Source: an uncultured Anaerolineaceae bacterium
GTDB taxonomy: Bacteria; Chloroflexota; Anaerolineae; Anaerolineales; Anaerolineaceae
Direction of reading: 5' to 3'
Assembly: GCA_937920255.1 (NCBI GenBank)
Contig: CALDSL010000326.1
Location: 1-23,147, forward strand
Length of the DNA: 23,147 nt
In this document: positions 1 through 6,954 of the stretch, one piece after another
How the letters are laid out: every line of letters starts with the position of its first letter
Position numbering within the stretch: position 1 is the stretch's first letter
Notes under the pieces: generated by a model
Databases searched by the model: none
What the model was told of the DNA's origin: nothing
The model's input: only the letters and a program-made list of their open reading frames with translations
Program-made: the position numbers and the translations under genes

Positions 1-182
1 AAGAGTACCAGGCAGCCATCACCGAAGGTCTGCTGTCGATGGCCAAGGACCCGGGCGGCAATGCTGTGCTGCGCGGTCTGTACACCATCAATGACTTCCA
101 GGCGATCGATGCCAACTTCTATGATGACTTCGCTGAGGTCCTCAAAGCGGCTGGCGTAGATCCCGCCGAACTAGTCAAGTAA
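1..182 (+). CDS. phnD: Phosphonate ABC transporter substrate-binding protein, C-terminal end (partial)
   Basis: Only the last 59 codons are inside the window; the reading frame starts at base 3 and ends with TAA at 180-182. The visible peptide includes LYTINDFQAID and a C-terminal helix (FYDDFAEVLKAAGVDPAEL), which fits the end of PhnD-type periplasmic phosphonate/phosphite-binding proteins. The identification relies mainly on the genes directly downstream, phnC and phnE, which encode the ATPase and permease of the same transporter. The protein would capture the substrate outside the membrane and deliver it to PhnE. The substrate (phosphonate, phosphite or another oxyanion) cannot be told from this fragment. 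Confidence 0.8.
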   Translation, partial: EYQAAITEGLLSMAKDPGGNAVLRGLYTINDFQAIDANFYDDFAEVLKAAGVDPAELVK

Positions 183-195
183 ATTGTGCGTTTGT

Positions 196-232
196 GCCTG
201 GCAGGCTAGTTGGCCTGCCAGGCCATTTTTTT
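196..232 (+). terminator. Intrinsic terminator between phnD and phnC
   Basis: A perfect 11-bp inverted repeat (196-206 with 213-223) has a 6-base loop and is followed by CCA and a run of seven T (226-232). It lies 13 bases after the phnD stop and about 40 bases before the phnC start. Placed inside the transporter operon, it probably makes far more binding-protein mRNA than ATPase/permease mRNA by partial termination. The read-through fraction is not known. Confidence 0.85.
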
Positions 233-271
233 GCCTGCATTTTCCCAAGCTTACCGGAGCAGACAACCGAT

Positions 272-1030
272 ATGTTGAAAGTCGAAAACCTGACGAAAAT
301 TTACCCCAACGGTACTCAGGCGCTGCACAATGTCAGTTTTGAGGTACAGGATGGCGAGTTCCTGGCGGTGATCGGGCTGAGCGGCTCGGGAAAGTCGACG
401 CTGCTGCGCTGCATCAACCGCCTGATCGAGCCAACCTCTGGCAAAATCTATTGGGATGATGTGAATATCACCGCCGCCAAAGGTGACGATATCCGTAAAA
501 TACGCCGTCAGATCGGCATGATTTTCCAGCAATTCAACCTGGTCAAGCGCTCCAGCGTGATCACCAACGTATTATCTGGCCGGCTGGGGTACACCAATAC
601 CTTTACCAGCATGCTGCATATTTTTTCCAAAGAGGATCGTGACCGCGCCCTGGCCAGTCTGGAACAGGTTGGCCTGTCGGAAAAGGCGCACGTGCGCGCC
701 GATTCGCTTTCCGGTGGCCAGCAGCAGCGCGTAGGGATTGCCCGCGCGCTGATGCAGGAACCCAAGATCATCCTGGCGGATGAACCGGTAGCCTCGCTTG
801 ACCCGGTGCTGGCGCATTCGATTTTGAAATATCTGGAATTGCTCAACAAAGAACGTGGCATGACCGTTCTGTGCAGCCTGCATTACCTGGACCTGGTTCA
901 CCGCTATGCCACCCGCGCCATCGCCCTGAAGGACGGCGAACTGGTATTTGAAGGACTGCCACACGAGATTGATGACGCGCAGTTCAAAGCCATCTACGGC
1001 CAGGAAGCTGAACGGGTATCACTGGTCTAA
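272..1030 (+). CDS. phnC: Phosphonate ABC transporter ATP-binding protein PhnC
   Basis: This 252-residue ABC ATPase powers PhnE-mediated uptake. Walker A is GLSGSGKST (35-43), the Q-loop is near Q86-Q87, the signature is LSGGQQQR (146-153), Walker B is IILADEP (166-172) and the switch histidine is H204. The length and the conserved N-terminus are typical of PhnC. The frame is open further upstream to 194, but that part overlaps the terminator hairpin. The ATG at 272 has a GGAG 12 bases upstream and gives the usual family N-terminus (MLKVENLTKIYPNG), so it was chosen. It follows phnD and precedes phnE on the same strand. ATP-binding subunits of phosphonate and phosphite importers cannot be separated by sequence alone. 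Confidence 0.93.
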   Translation: MLKVENLTKIYPNGTQALHNVSFEVQDGEFLAVIGLSGSGKSTLLRCINRLIEPTSGKIYWDDVNITAAKGDDIRKIRRQIGMIFQQFNLVKRSSVITNVLSGRLGYTNTFTSMLHIFSKEDRDRALASLEQVGLSEKAHVRADSLSGGQQQRVGIARALMQEPKIILADEPVASLDPVLAHSILKYLELLNKERGMTVLCSLHYLDLVHRYATRAIALKDGELVFEGLPHEIDDAQFKAIYGQEAERVSLV

Positions 1031-1099
1031 TCCCATTTCACGAACCGCCGCGTTCCCGGGCGATACTTACCGAAACCAAGCTCGGCTGATACATTTTTT

Positions 1100-3163
1100 A
1101 TGGCATCTTATACGACTTCCCAACGTACATCACGCTCAAAATACGCGCCGGCGCTGTCGCTGGTTATTCCGGGCGCCGGGCAGTTCATTCTCGGCTACCG
1201 CTGGCGGGCGTTAATTATCCTCGTCGCGGCTGCCATCAGCGGCTTTCTGGTGAACTGGTCGCTGACGGAGTTAGAGATTGCCCAGATCACGCTCGGCAGT
1301 TTTATCACCAGCTGGCTGTGGGTTCCCTTTCTCCTGTTCTGGATGTGGAACGTATACGACGCCTACCGGCTCAACCGGGGGGAATTCACGCAAATTCTAC
1401 CGGGCATCCTGCTTGTGGCAATTATTCTTTATGTCATCGCCTGGACGGTAACGGATGTCAAGCTTGACCGCTTGGTGACGCGCATCGACGATGCCCGCCT
1501 GGTGGTGCGCGATCTGGTGAATCCCGATCTGGCTGTTCTGGTGGAAAACGGCGTGGAGCGCCCGTGCTCGTTCAATTGCCTGTTTACCTATGCCGGCGAC
1601 CGCATCGCCGGGCGCAACCCTGACCAGGTGGTGAAAGCCAGCGAAAACGTGCTGGATATTTTCGGGCGCATGGTGACGGCGCGCGCTCCATCCTGGCGCG
1701 TGCGCCTGGGTTTGGCCGAAACGGGAGAGGAAGTGCGCAGCTTCCAGGCCGGGACGATGGTGGAGACCATTGCCATTGGCCTGATGGCGACCATCTTCTC
1801 CACCATCCTGGCACTGCCGGTGAGCTTCCTCGCTGCGCACAACATTATGTCGCGCGTTCCGGGCGGGACGGCCATCTACTACATCAGCCGGACGATCCTG
1901 AATATCGTACGCTCGGTGGATACGGTGGTGTGGGGTCTGATCGTGATCGTTTGGGTCGGGCTGGGAACGTTTGCCGGTGTAATCGCACTGACGATTCACT
2001 CGGTGGCGGCCCTGGGCAAGTTGTATTCAGAGGAGATCGAGCATATCGACCCCGGGCCGGTGGAAGCGCTGACCGCAACCGGCGCGAACCTGATCCAAAC
2101 CATTCGTTTTGGCGTCGTGCCGCAAATCATCCCCTCCTTTCTGGCTTACACCCTCCTGCGTTGGGATATTAACATGCGCTCCGCCACGGTGGTCGGTTTT
2201 GTGGCCGGCGGCGGCATTGGCTTCTTCGTGGTCGAGACGATCCGCATGGGCGGTTACGAGCAGTATGCCACCGCGCTGTGGGCAGTGGCCGTGGTGATTA
2301 TTCTGGTGGACACCATCAGCGCGCGCATGCGCGCGCGCATCCTGGCGGACCAGCCCGCGCCTGAGAACCTTACCGGACGGAGATTGACATTCAGCCGGCT
2401 GCGAAAGGCGTTTTACTGGATCGTTGGCGTGGTGCTGTTCCTCTACATGTGGAATGTTGCGGAGATCAACCTGCGCGACCTGTTCCAGCCTGCCCCGACC
2501 TTCATCCGCCTGGTCGGCGATTTTCTGGAAATTGATCTGTCCGCGAATGTGGTGCAGGCGGTGCTGCGGCAGATGCTGGTCACCATCTTCCAGGCCATGC
2601 TGGCCACCACTTTTGGCGCCATTCTGGCCATCCCATTCAGCTTCCTGGGCGCGCGCAATCTGACCGGTGGCAGCCGGGCGACCGTCTGGTTGTATTACGT
2701 CACCCGTTCGATCTTCAACGTGCTGCGATCCATCGAGGCGCTGCTCTACGTGGCGATCTTTATCTTCTGGGTTGGCATCGGCCCCTTTGCCGGAATGCTG
2801 GCGCTGACGGTGACGACGTTTGCCCTGCTGGGCAAGTTGTTCTCGGAATCAATCGAAAATATCGAAACCGGCCCGATTGAAGCCATCAACGCTACCGGCG
2901 CAAACACGTTGCAGAAAATCAGCTTCGGCATTCTGCCGCAGATTATCCCACCGTTTATTTCCTATCTGATCTACCAGTGGGATATCAACATCCGCATGGC
3001 AACCATCATCGGTTTCGCGGGCGGCGGCGGCATTGGATTGATGCTCTCCACATTCTTCGGCTCGCTTCAGTATCACAAAGCCGGGACGGTGGTGGCGTTT
3101 ATTGTAGTCGTGGTAGCGCTCATGGATTTCACCAGCGCCAAGCTGCGCGAAAAGTTTGTGTAA
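1100..3163 (+). CDS. phnE: Fused two-domain phosphonate ABC transporter permease PhnE
   Basis: This 687-residue membrane protein carries two complete PhnE-type permease domains in one chain. The repeats align well: ALGKLYSEEIEHIDPGPVEA at about 304-323 matches LLGKLFSESIENIETGPIEA at about 577-596. Each holds an EAA-type coupling loop (VEALTATGAN 321-330; IEAINATGAN 593-602) followed by FGxxPQIIP. Most organisms encode one or two separate PhnE proteins of about 260-290 residues. The first 115 residues are an extra membrane segment containing PGAGQFILGYRWRAL (24-38), like the P-G-x-G-Q motif of TM2-type small membrane domains. A soluble stretch (about 120-215) links it to the first permease domain. 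The ATG at 1100 is the only plausible start after the phnC stop; no clear ribosome binding site precedes it. Confidence 0.92.
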   Translation: MASYTTSQRTSRSKYAPALSLVIPGAGQFILGYRWRALIILVAAAISGFLVNWSLTELEIAQITLGSFITSWLWVPFLLFWMWNVYDAYRLNRGEFTQILPGILLVAIILYVIAWTVTDVKLDRLVTRIDDARLVVRDLVNPDLAVLVENGVERPCSFNCLFTYAGDRIAGRNPDQVVKASENVLDIFGRMVTARAPSWRVRLGLAETGEEVRSFQAGTMVETIAIGLMATIFSTILALPVSFLAAHNIMSRVPGGTAIYYISRTILNIVRSVDTVVWGLIVIVWVGLGTFAGVIALTIHSVAALGKLYSEEIEHIDPGPVEALTATGANLIQTIRFGVVPQIIPSFLAYTLLRWDINMRSATVVGFVAGGGIGFFVVETIRMGGYEQYATALWAVAVVIILVDTISARMRARILADQPAPENLTGRRLTFSRLRKAFYWIVGVVLFLYMWNVAEINLRDLFQPAPTFIRLVGDFLEIDLSANVVQAVLRQMLVTIFQAMLATTFGAILAIPFSFLGARNLTGGSRATVWLYYVTRSIFNVLRSIEALLYVAIFIFWVGIGPFAGMLALTVTTFALLGKLFSESIENIETGPIEAINATGANTLQKISFGILPQIIPPFISYLIYQWDINIRMATIIGFAGGGGIGLMLSTFFGSLQYHKAGTVVAFIVVVVALMDFTSAKLREKFV

Positions 3164-3165
3164 GC

Positions 3166-3609
3166 TCAGACCTCGCGTTCCAGCAGGCGCGTGCCGCCCC
3201 AGCGTTCGATGATGCGTTCATCATACTGGTTGGCTGTGGCTGCCACCGCAAGCACGGAGCTTTGCAGTTCGGCCTGATCCAGCGATGATCCAAGAATCGT
3301 ATGTTCAAAAAAGATCTCATTCTCGGAATCGATGCCGAACGCTCCAAAGCGCATGCGGTCATTTTCCTGCAACAGGAATAGCAGCAGATCCGGGGTGAGT
3401 TCCACATCGGTCACCAGGTAGGCGCGGGTGGTGACGGTCGCGTCGTTCTCGCCCCAGGCCGAAACCCCCACCTGGGCCAGAACGCTGCCTGCCAGCACGC
3501 CAAATACCGGAATATCCTCACGGGTCTTGCATAACGCGCCGAACAGTTCTTCCATCCACGGCGTGATCTTTTCGAAACACGCCTGTTGCGCTTGGGTTTG
3601 AAAATTCAT
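3166..3609 (-). CDS. YbjN-domain (type III secretion chaperone-like fold) protein
   Basis: This 147-residue protein has a conserved core, LTPDLLLFLLQENDRMRFGA (71-90), then FGIDSENEIFFEHTILGSSL, then ATANQYDERIIERWGG (124-139). This fits the YbjN family, which shares a fold with type III secretion chaperones and is thought to bind peptides or proteins. Its biochemical role is not established. The ATG at 3609 was chosen because it starts just before the conserved domain; the open frame further upstream lies inside the neighbouring Clp gene. It begins 14 bases after the clp stop, so the two genes probably share a transcript and the proteins may cooperate. Its stop is only two bases from the convergent phnE stop. 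There is no signal peptide, so it is likely cytoplasmic. Confidence 0.8.
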   Translation of the reverse strand: MNFQTQAQQACFEKITPWMEELFGALCKTREDIPVFGVLAGSVLAQVGVSAWGENDATVTTRAYLVTDVELTPDLLLFLLQENDRMRFGAFGIDSENEIFFEHTILGSSLDQAELQSSVLAVAATANQYDERIIERWGGTRLLEREV

Positions 3610-3623
3610 GAAGACCTGCGCTT

Positions 3624-5780
3624 TCAAGCCGGTTGAATCAACAACCGCTCGCCGTCGATTTTCACCAGCAGTTCTCTGGCTTTGGATTGGCGTGCGGAAG
3701 GCAGATGCGGGATGATCGCCGGCGTCAGCACGCGGTCGACCCAATGTTCCCATTCGTGCTCGTTTAGCTGGTTGCTTTCCTGGTGTTTCGCCATCCAATC
3801 CAGCATGCTGCCATCCCAGAAGAGACGTACGCCGCGCTTTTGAAAACGGCGCGCCAATTCGACCAGGAAATGATCTGTCAACCACTTGATGGAAACGCCC
3901 TGGTCATTGGCTGTGCCGAAGGCGTAAAGATCCACCTGCTCGGCCAGGTTATCGCCAACACGCGCTGCCACCGCGTCGAAAACATCGTCGAAGGTCAGCT
4001 TTTCTTTCTCCGGCGTAAAGCCCAATCCGCGGTGCGACTGGAGCGAAAAACCCGAAGTCATCACAACAATCGCGTCGCTCAGGTAAATCTTCTTGCCGCG
4101 CCCGTCCAGAACCCAGCCGTCCAGCAGTGCCTGAGCGACCACCTCGCGAATGCGCGGGTGGCATAGGTCAACCTGGTCGAAGAACAGCACGCACCAGGGC
4201 GTCTGGATGAGCTGGTGCAGTGGAATGCGGTCGCTGTAACCGACGTAACCGGGAGGAGCGCCAAGCAGCAGCGAGATATCTTCCGGCTGGCCAAACCGGC
4301 TGAAGTCGATCGCGACAATCCGGTCGCGATCGTCGAACAGGGTTTCTGCGATTGCCTGTGACAGCGACTGGCCATTTTCGCTGGCGTCGCCGGCCATCAA
4401 TACCACTGCATTCGGGCGGGCGGTGCGCATGTCCAGCCCGCGCATGGTCACCTGCAGCCGGCTTACCAGTTCTTGAATCTCCGCGTCGGTTAGCAGGCGG
4501 CGGCTCTTCAACGCCTGTTCCAGGTCGCCCAGGCGTTCTTTGGAGACCAGCGGCATCCCGACCATGCGTTCGGCCACGTGCTGGGCATCGCTCAACTCGA
4601 CGCAGGTTTTGTCTTGCGCAACGGCGTGTGCGTACACCTGTTCCAGCAAATCCACGGCCTTGTCTGGGAAATAGCGGTTGCGCATAAATTGCTGCCCGAA
4701 CTCGATCAGCCACTGGAGGATCTCATCGTCAACGCACAGGCCGTTATCTTTCATCAGCTCAGCGCGCAGGGCGCGTAGAACCTCAAAGGTCTGATCCGCG
4801 GTCAACTCATTGATGCGAATGGGTTGGAAACGGCGTTCGAGCGCCGAGTCGCTCTCGATGAAGCGGCGGTATTCGTCGTCGGTGGTGGCAGCGATGCAGG
4901 CGATATCGCCGCGTGAAAGCGCTGGCTTGAGCATGCTGCCGATATCGGTTGTGCCCAGCATCCCACCCGCGCCCATAATGGTATGGATCTCATCAATAAA
5001 CAGCAGGATCCCATCCTGGCTGGCTTCCTGAACGATGGCCTTCATGCGCTTTTCCATTTCGCCGGCCACGTTAGCGCCCGCCACCAGGATCGAAGGCTGT
5101 AGTGAAATCACCCGGTTGCCTTCGAGCACATTGGGAACCTCGCCGGCAATAATACGCGCCGCCAGCCCCTCGATGATGGCCGTCTTACCTACTCCCGCCG
5201 GCCCGACCAGCACCGGGTTGCGCTTGGTGCGGCGGCACAGGGTTTCGATCACCAGGTCAATCTCTTCCTTCCGGCCGACGATGTTGGTGAATTTTCCATT
5301 GGCGGCTTCGGCCGTCATGTCGCGCCCAAATTGATCGAGGAAGGGTGTATGCAGCATCGAGTGCGCCAGCGTTTCCGTCAGGCTGGGCGTGTCAGCGGGC
5401 TGGCTGACAAAGGTGATGGCGTTGTGGGTTGGTTGAAAACCTGCATTGGTCAGAATTACCGTGGCCAGATCGCGTTCATTGGCCTGGGCGCGGCCGCGCT
5501 GCCGCGCGCGTTGGAATGCGTCTTCGACCGTGCGCTGCAGATCCATCGCATGGCCTGTTTCCGCTTTGTTGATCCGCTCCAGCGTGTGCAGGAGCAATTC
5601 TTGCGGCGAGAGATCCGGTACCAGCGACTGTGCCATGGGCGCGTGGCTCTCCAGCAATGCGGCCAGCCAGTGTAGCACCCCCAACTGGGTAGCGCTGGCT
5701 TCCTGCTGTTTTTGCAGCGCCGCCTTGGCCAGACGGCGCGCGCCGGCGGTTAGAATATCTCTCAATGCTTCATCGCTCAT
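3624..5780 (-). CDS. Clp-family AAA+ ATPase with degenerate second ATPase module
   Basis: This 718-residue, ClpA/ClpC-like protein has a Clp N-like helical domain (about 1-125) and two AAA+ modules without a long middle coiled coil. Module 1 has Walker A GPAGVGKT (193-200), Walker B LLFIDE (259-264) and a paired arginine finger ERR (315-317), so it should hydrolyse ATP. Its pore loop reads AGANVAGEMEKR where family members have AGxKYRGEFExR. In module 2 the Walker A position reads GDASENGQS (464-472) and Walker B reads VLFFDQ (531-536). The NRID arginine-finger position reads EQVD (614-617), and no GAR sensor-2 motif is visible. The substrate loop GAPPGYVGY (507-515) and a ClpP-docking-like LGF (586-588) remain. 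GGAGG lies 5 bases before the ATG. A YbjN-like gene follows in the same operon. Confidence 0.9.
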   Translation of the reverse strand: MSDEALRDILTAGARRLAKAALQKQQEASATQLGVLHWLAALLESHAPMAQSLVPDLSPQELLLHTLERINKAETGHAMDLQRTVEDAFQRARQRGRAQANERDLATVILTNAGFQPTHNAITFVSQPADTPSLTETLAHSMLHTPFLDQFGRDMTAEAANGKFTNIVGRKEEIDLVIETLCRRTKRNPVLVGPAGVGKTAIIEGLAARIIAGEVPNVLEGNRVISLQPSILVAGANVAGEMEKRMKAIVQEASQDGILLFIDEIHTIMGAGGMLGTTDIGSMLKPALSRGDIACIAATTDDEYRRFIESDSALERRFQPIRINELTADQTFEVLRALRAELMKDNGLCVDDEILQWLIEFGQQFMRNRYFPDKAVDLLEQVYAHAVAQDKTCVELSDAQHVAERMVGMPLVSKERLGDLEQALKSRRLLTDAEIQELVSRLQVTMRGLDMRTARPNAVVLMAGDASENGQSLSQAIAETLFDDRDRIVAIDFSRFGQPEDISLLLGAPPGYVGYSDRIPLHQLIQTPWCVLFFDQVDLCHPRIREVVAQALLDGWVLDGRGKKIYLSDAIVVMTSGFSLQSHRGLGFTPEKEKLTFDDVFDAVAARVGDNLAEQVDLYAFGTANDQGVSIKWLTDHFLVELARRFQKRGVRLFWDGSMLDWMAKHQESNQLNEHEWEHWVDRVLTPAIIPHLPSARQSKARELLVKIDGERLLIQPA

Positions 5781-5847
5781 CGATGCCTCCAGTGATGCTC
5801 TGCTGTGCTCGCGGATAAGGGCTCAGACGATAATCGGAAAAGTGCGG

Positions 5848-5853
5848 TAAAAT
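5848..5853 (+). promoter_or_regulatory. Possible -10 element for the FmdB-type gene
   Basis: TAAAAT lies 31 bases before the FmdB ATG in the 103-base gap shared with the divergent clp gene. No good -35 element is visible at the right distance, so this is a weak call. Confidence 0.3.
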
Positions 5854-5883
5854 CGGGGATAGACTATTCATGAGGAAGACAAC

Positions 5884-6123
5884 ATGCCATTATATGAATA
5901 TCTTTGTGAGGATTGCGGCCACCGTTTTGATCTGATGCGTTCGATGAAAGATTCGGATGCGGTTGCGGTTTGCAAAAATTGTCAGAGCGAGCATACCCGG
6001 CGGCTGCTTTCGGTTTTCTTTGCCTCCAGCCAGGGGCGGTCGGTGACACGCCAGTCCTCCGGCGGGTGCGGCGGCTGCAGCGGCGGCTCTTGTGGATCGT
6101 GCGGCGGCTCCTGCGGCCACTAA
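5884..6123 (+). CDS. FmdB-type zinc ribbon protein with Cys/Gly-rich tail
   Basis: This 79-residue protein begins MPLYEYLCEDCGHRF, the hallmark of the FmdB/CxxC-CxxC regulatory-type zinc ribbon. C8, C11, C30 and C33 form the zinc site. The family was named from a regulator next to formamidase/amidase genes, but most members have no known function. Residues 59-79 form a low-complexity tail rich in Gly, Cys and Ser (GGCGGCSGGSCGSCGGSCGH) with five further cysteines, which could bind metal or be redox active. The ATG follows a GAGGAAG ribosome binding site. It is transcribed away from clp and ends 25 bases from the convergent response regulator. No enzyme gene is its obvious partner here. Confidence 0.85.
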   Translation: MPLYEYLCEDCGHRFDLMRSMKDSDAVAVCKNCQSEHTRRLLSVFFASSQGRSVTRQSSGGCGGCSGGSCGSCGGSCGH

Positions 6124-6148
6124 TCTACTGCGAGCCCTGCCGGAGTAT

Positions 6149-6796
6149 CTAGCGAATAAGATGGTTCTGCAGCGCGATTGCCACGGCTTCGGTGCGGCTG
6201 GAAACGCCCATTTTTGACAAAATACTGCTCACATGGAATTTGACGGTCGACCGGCTGACCACCAGCCGCTCGGCGATCTGATTATTGGTTAACCCCTCTA
6301 CCATCAGTTTCAACACTTCCCGCTCGCGCTCGGTGAGATCTGAGCCCACCGAAGCATGCTGTTGCGCCACTGTAGCCGAGATCAGCACCCGCGCCGCTTC
6401 TGGAGCAAGCGTCGGTCGCCCGGCATACGCCGAACGGATGGCGCTGGCCAGCTCGTCCGCTGATACATTTTTGAGCAGGTAGCCAATCGCGCCGGCCTTC
6501 AACACCCCCTGCACCAGCTCGTCTTCGCGGAAGCTGGTGAGCGCGATCACCTGCAGGTGCGGGCACGTCTCGCGGATCAACTTGGTGGCGGTAGCCCCAT
6601 CCATCTCCGGCATGACCAAATCCATCAGGACAACATCGGGTTTTAACGTAGGGCACAACTGCACTGCTTCTTTCCCACTGCCCACCTGCCCGACCAGTTC
6701 GAGATCGTCAAACGCCATGAGGAATGCCGCCAGACCACTACGGACTACCGCATGGTCGTCAACAATCATTACCCGGATGCGTGGAACGGGGTTCAT
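6149..6796 (-). CDS. NarL/LuxR-type two-component response regulator
   Basis: This 215-residue regulator has a receiver domain (about 5-120) and a LuxR-type DNA-binding domain (about 154-212). Acidic-pocket residues are D13-D14, the phosphoacceptor is D59 in VVLMDLVMPEMDG, and the switch residues are T87 and K109. The helix-turn-helix reads LTNNQIAERLVVSRSTVKFH. The ATG at 6796 has GGAGG ten bases upstream. A TTG nine bases earlier would sit almost on that site, so it was rejected. No sensor kinase gene is adjacent, so its partner must be elsewhere. Targets are not evident; it is divergent from the dehydrogenase at 6955 and could regulate the shared intergenic region. Confidence 0.93.
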   Translation of the reverse strand: MNPVPRIRVMIVDDHAVVRSGLAAFLMAFDDLELVGQVGSGKEAVQLCPTLKPDVVLMDLVMPEMDGATATKLIRETCPHLQVIALTSFREDELVQGVLKAGAIGYLLKNVSADELASAIRSAYAGRPTLAPEAARVLISATVAQQHASVGSDLTEREREVLKLMVEGLTNNQIAERLVVSRSTVKFHVSSILSKMGVSSRTEAVAIALQNHLIR

Positions 6797-6844
6797 GTAC
6801 GCCAATCCTCCATTTACCTGTGTGTGGGTGGTGATGGTTACATC

Positions 6845-6853
6845 ATTGTATCA
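6845..6853 (-). promoter_or_regulatory. Possible extended -10 promoter for the response regulator
   Basis: On the minus strand the sequence reads TGATACAAT, an extended -10 (TGnTATAAT with one change), about 50 bases upstream of the regulator start. A matching -35 is not obvious, which is usual for extended -10 promoters. Confidence 0.4.
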
Positions 6854-6908
6854 TATGCTCACAATTTCTGGCCCGGCTCCATTCTCCAAATCCGGCGGAA
6901 ATTCGGTT

Positions 6909-6914
6909 TATAAT
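6909..6914 (+). promoter_or_regulatory. Consensus -10 element for the SDR gene
   Basis: A perfect TATAAT lies 40 bases before the chosen SDR start and 27 bases before its AGGAG site. The -35 region with 17-base spacing (6886-6891) is a poor match, so promoter strength is uncertain. Confidence 0.45.
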
Positions 6915-6954
6915 GGACACGCCCACCCCATACCAATCGCCAGGAGAAAACAAC

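Noticed and set aside
194..271. Upstream extension of phnC
   Set aside because: It covers the terminator hairpin and adds residues absent from PhnC proteins; the ATG at 272 fits the family N-terminus.
3610..3885. N-terminal extension of the YbjN-like gene
   Set aside because: The extension lies inside the clp gene in another frame and has a low-complexity shadow sequence; the ATG at 3609 precedes the conserved domain.
3624..5780. Calling the Clp ATPase a pseudogene because of its lost module-2 residues
   Set aside because: The frame is uninterrupted, module 1 is intact, the ribosome binding site is good and the changes are specific substitutions, so a functional variant is more likely.
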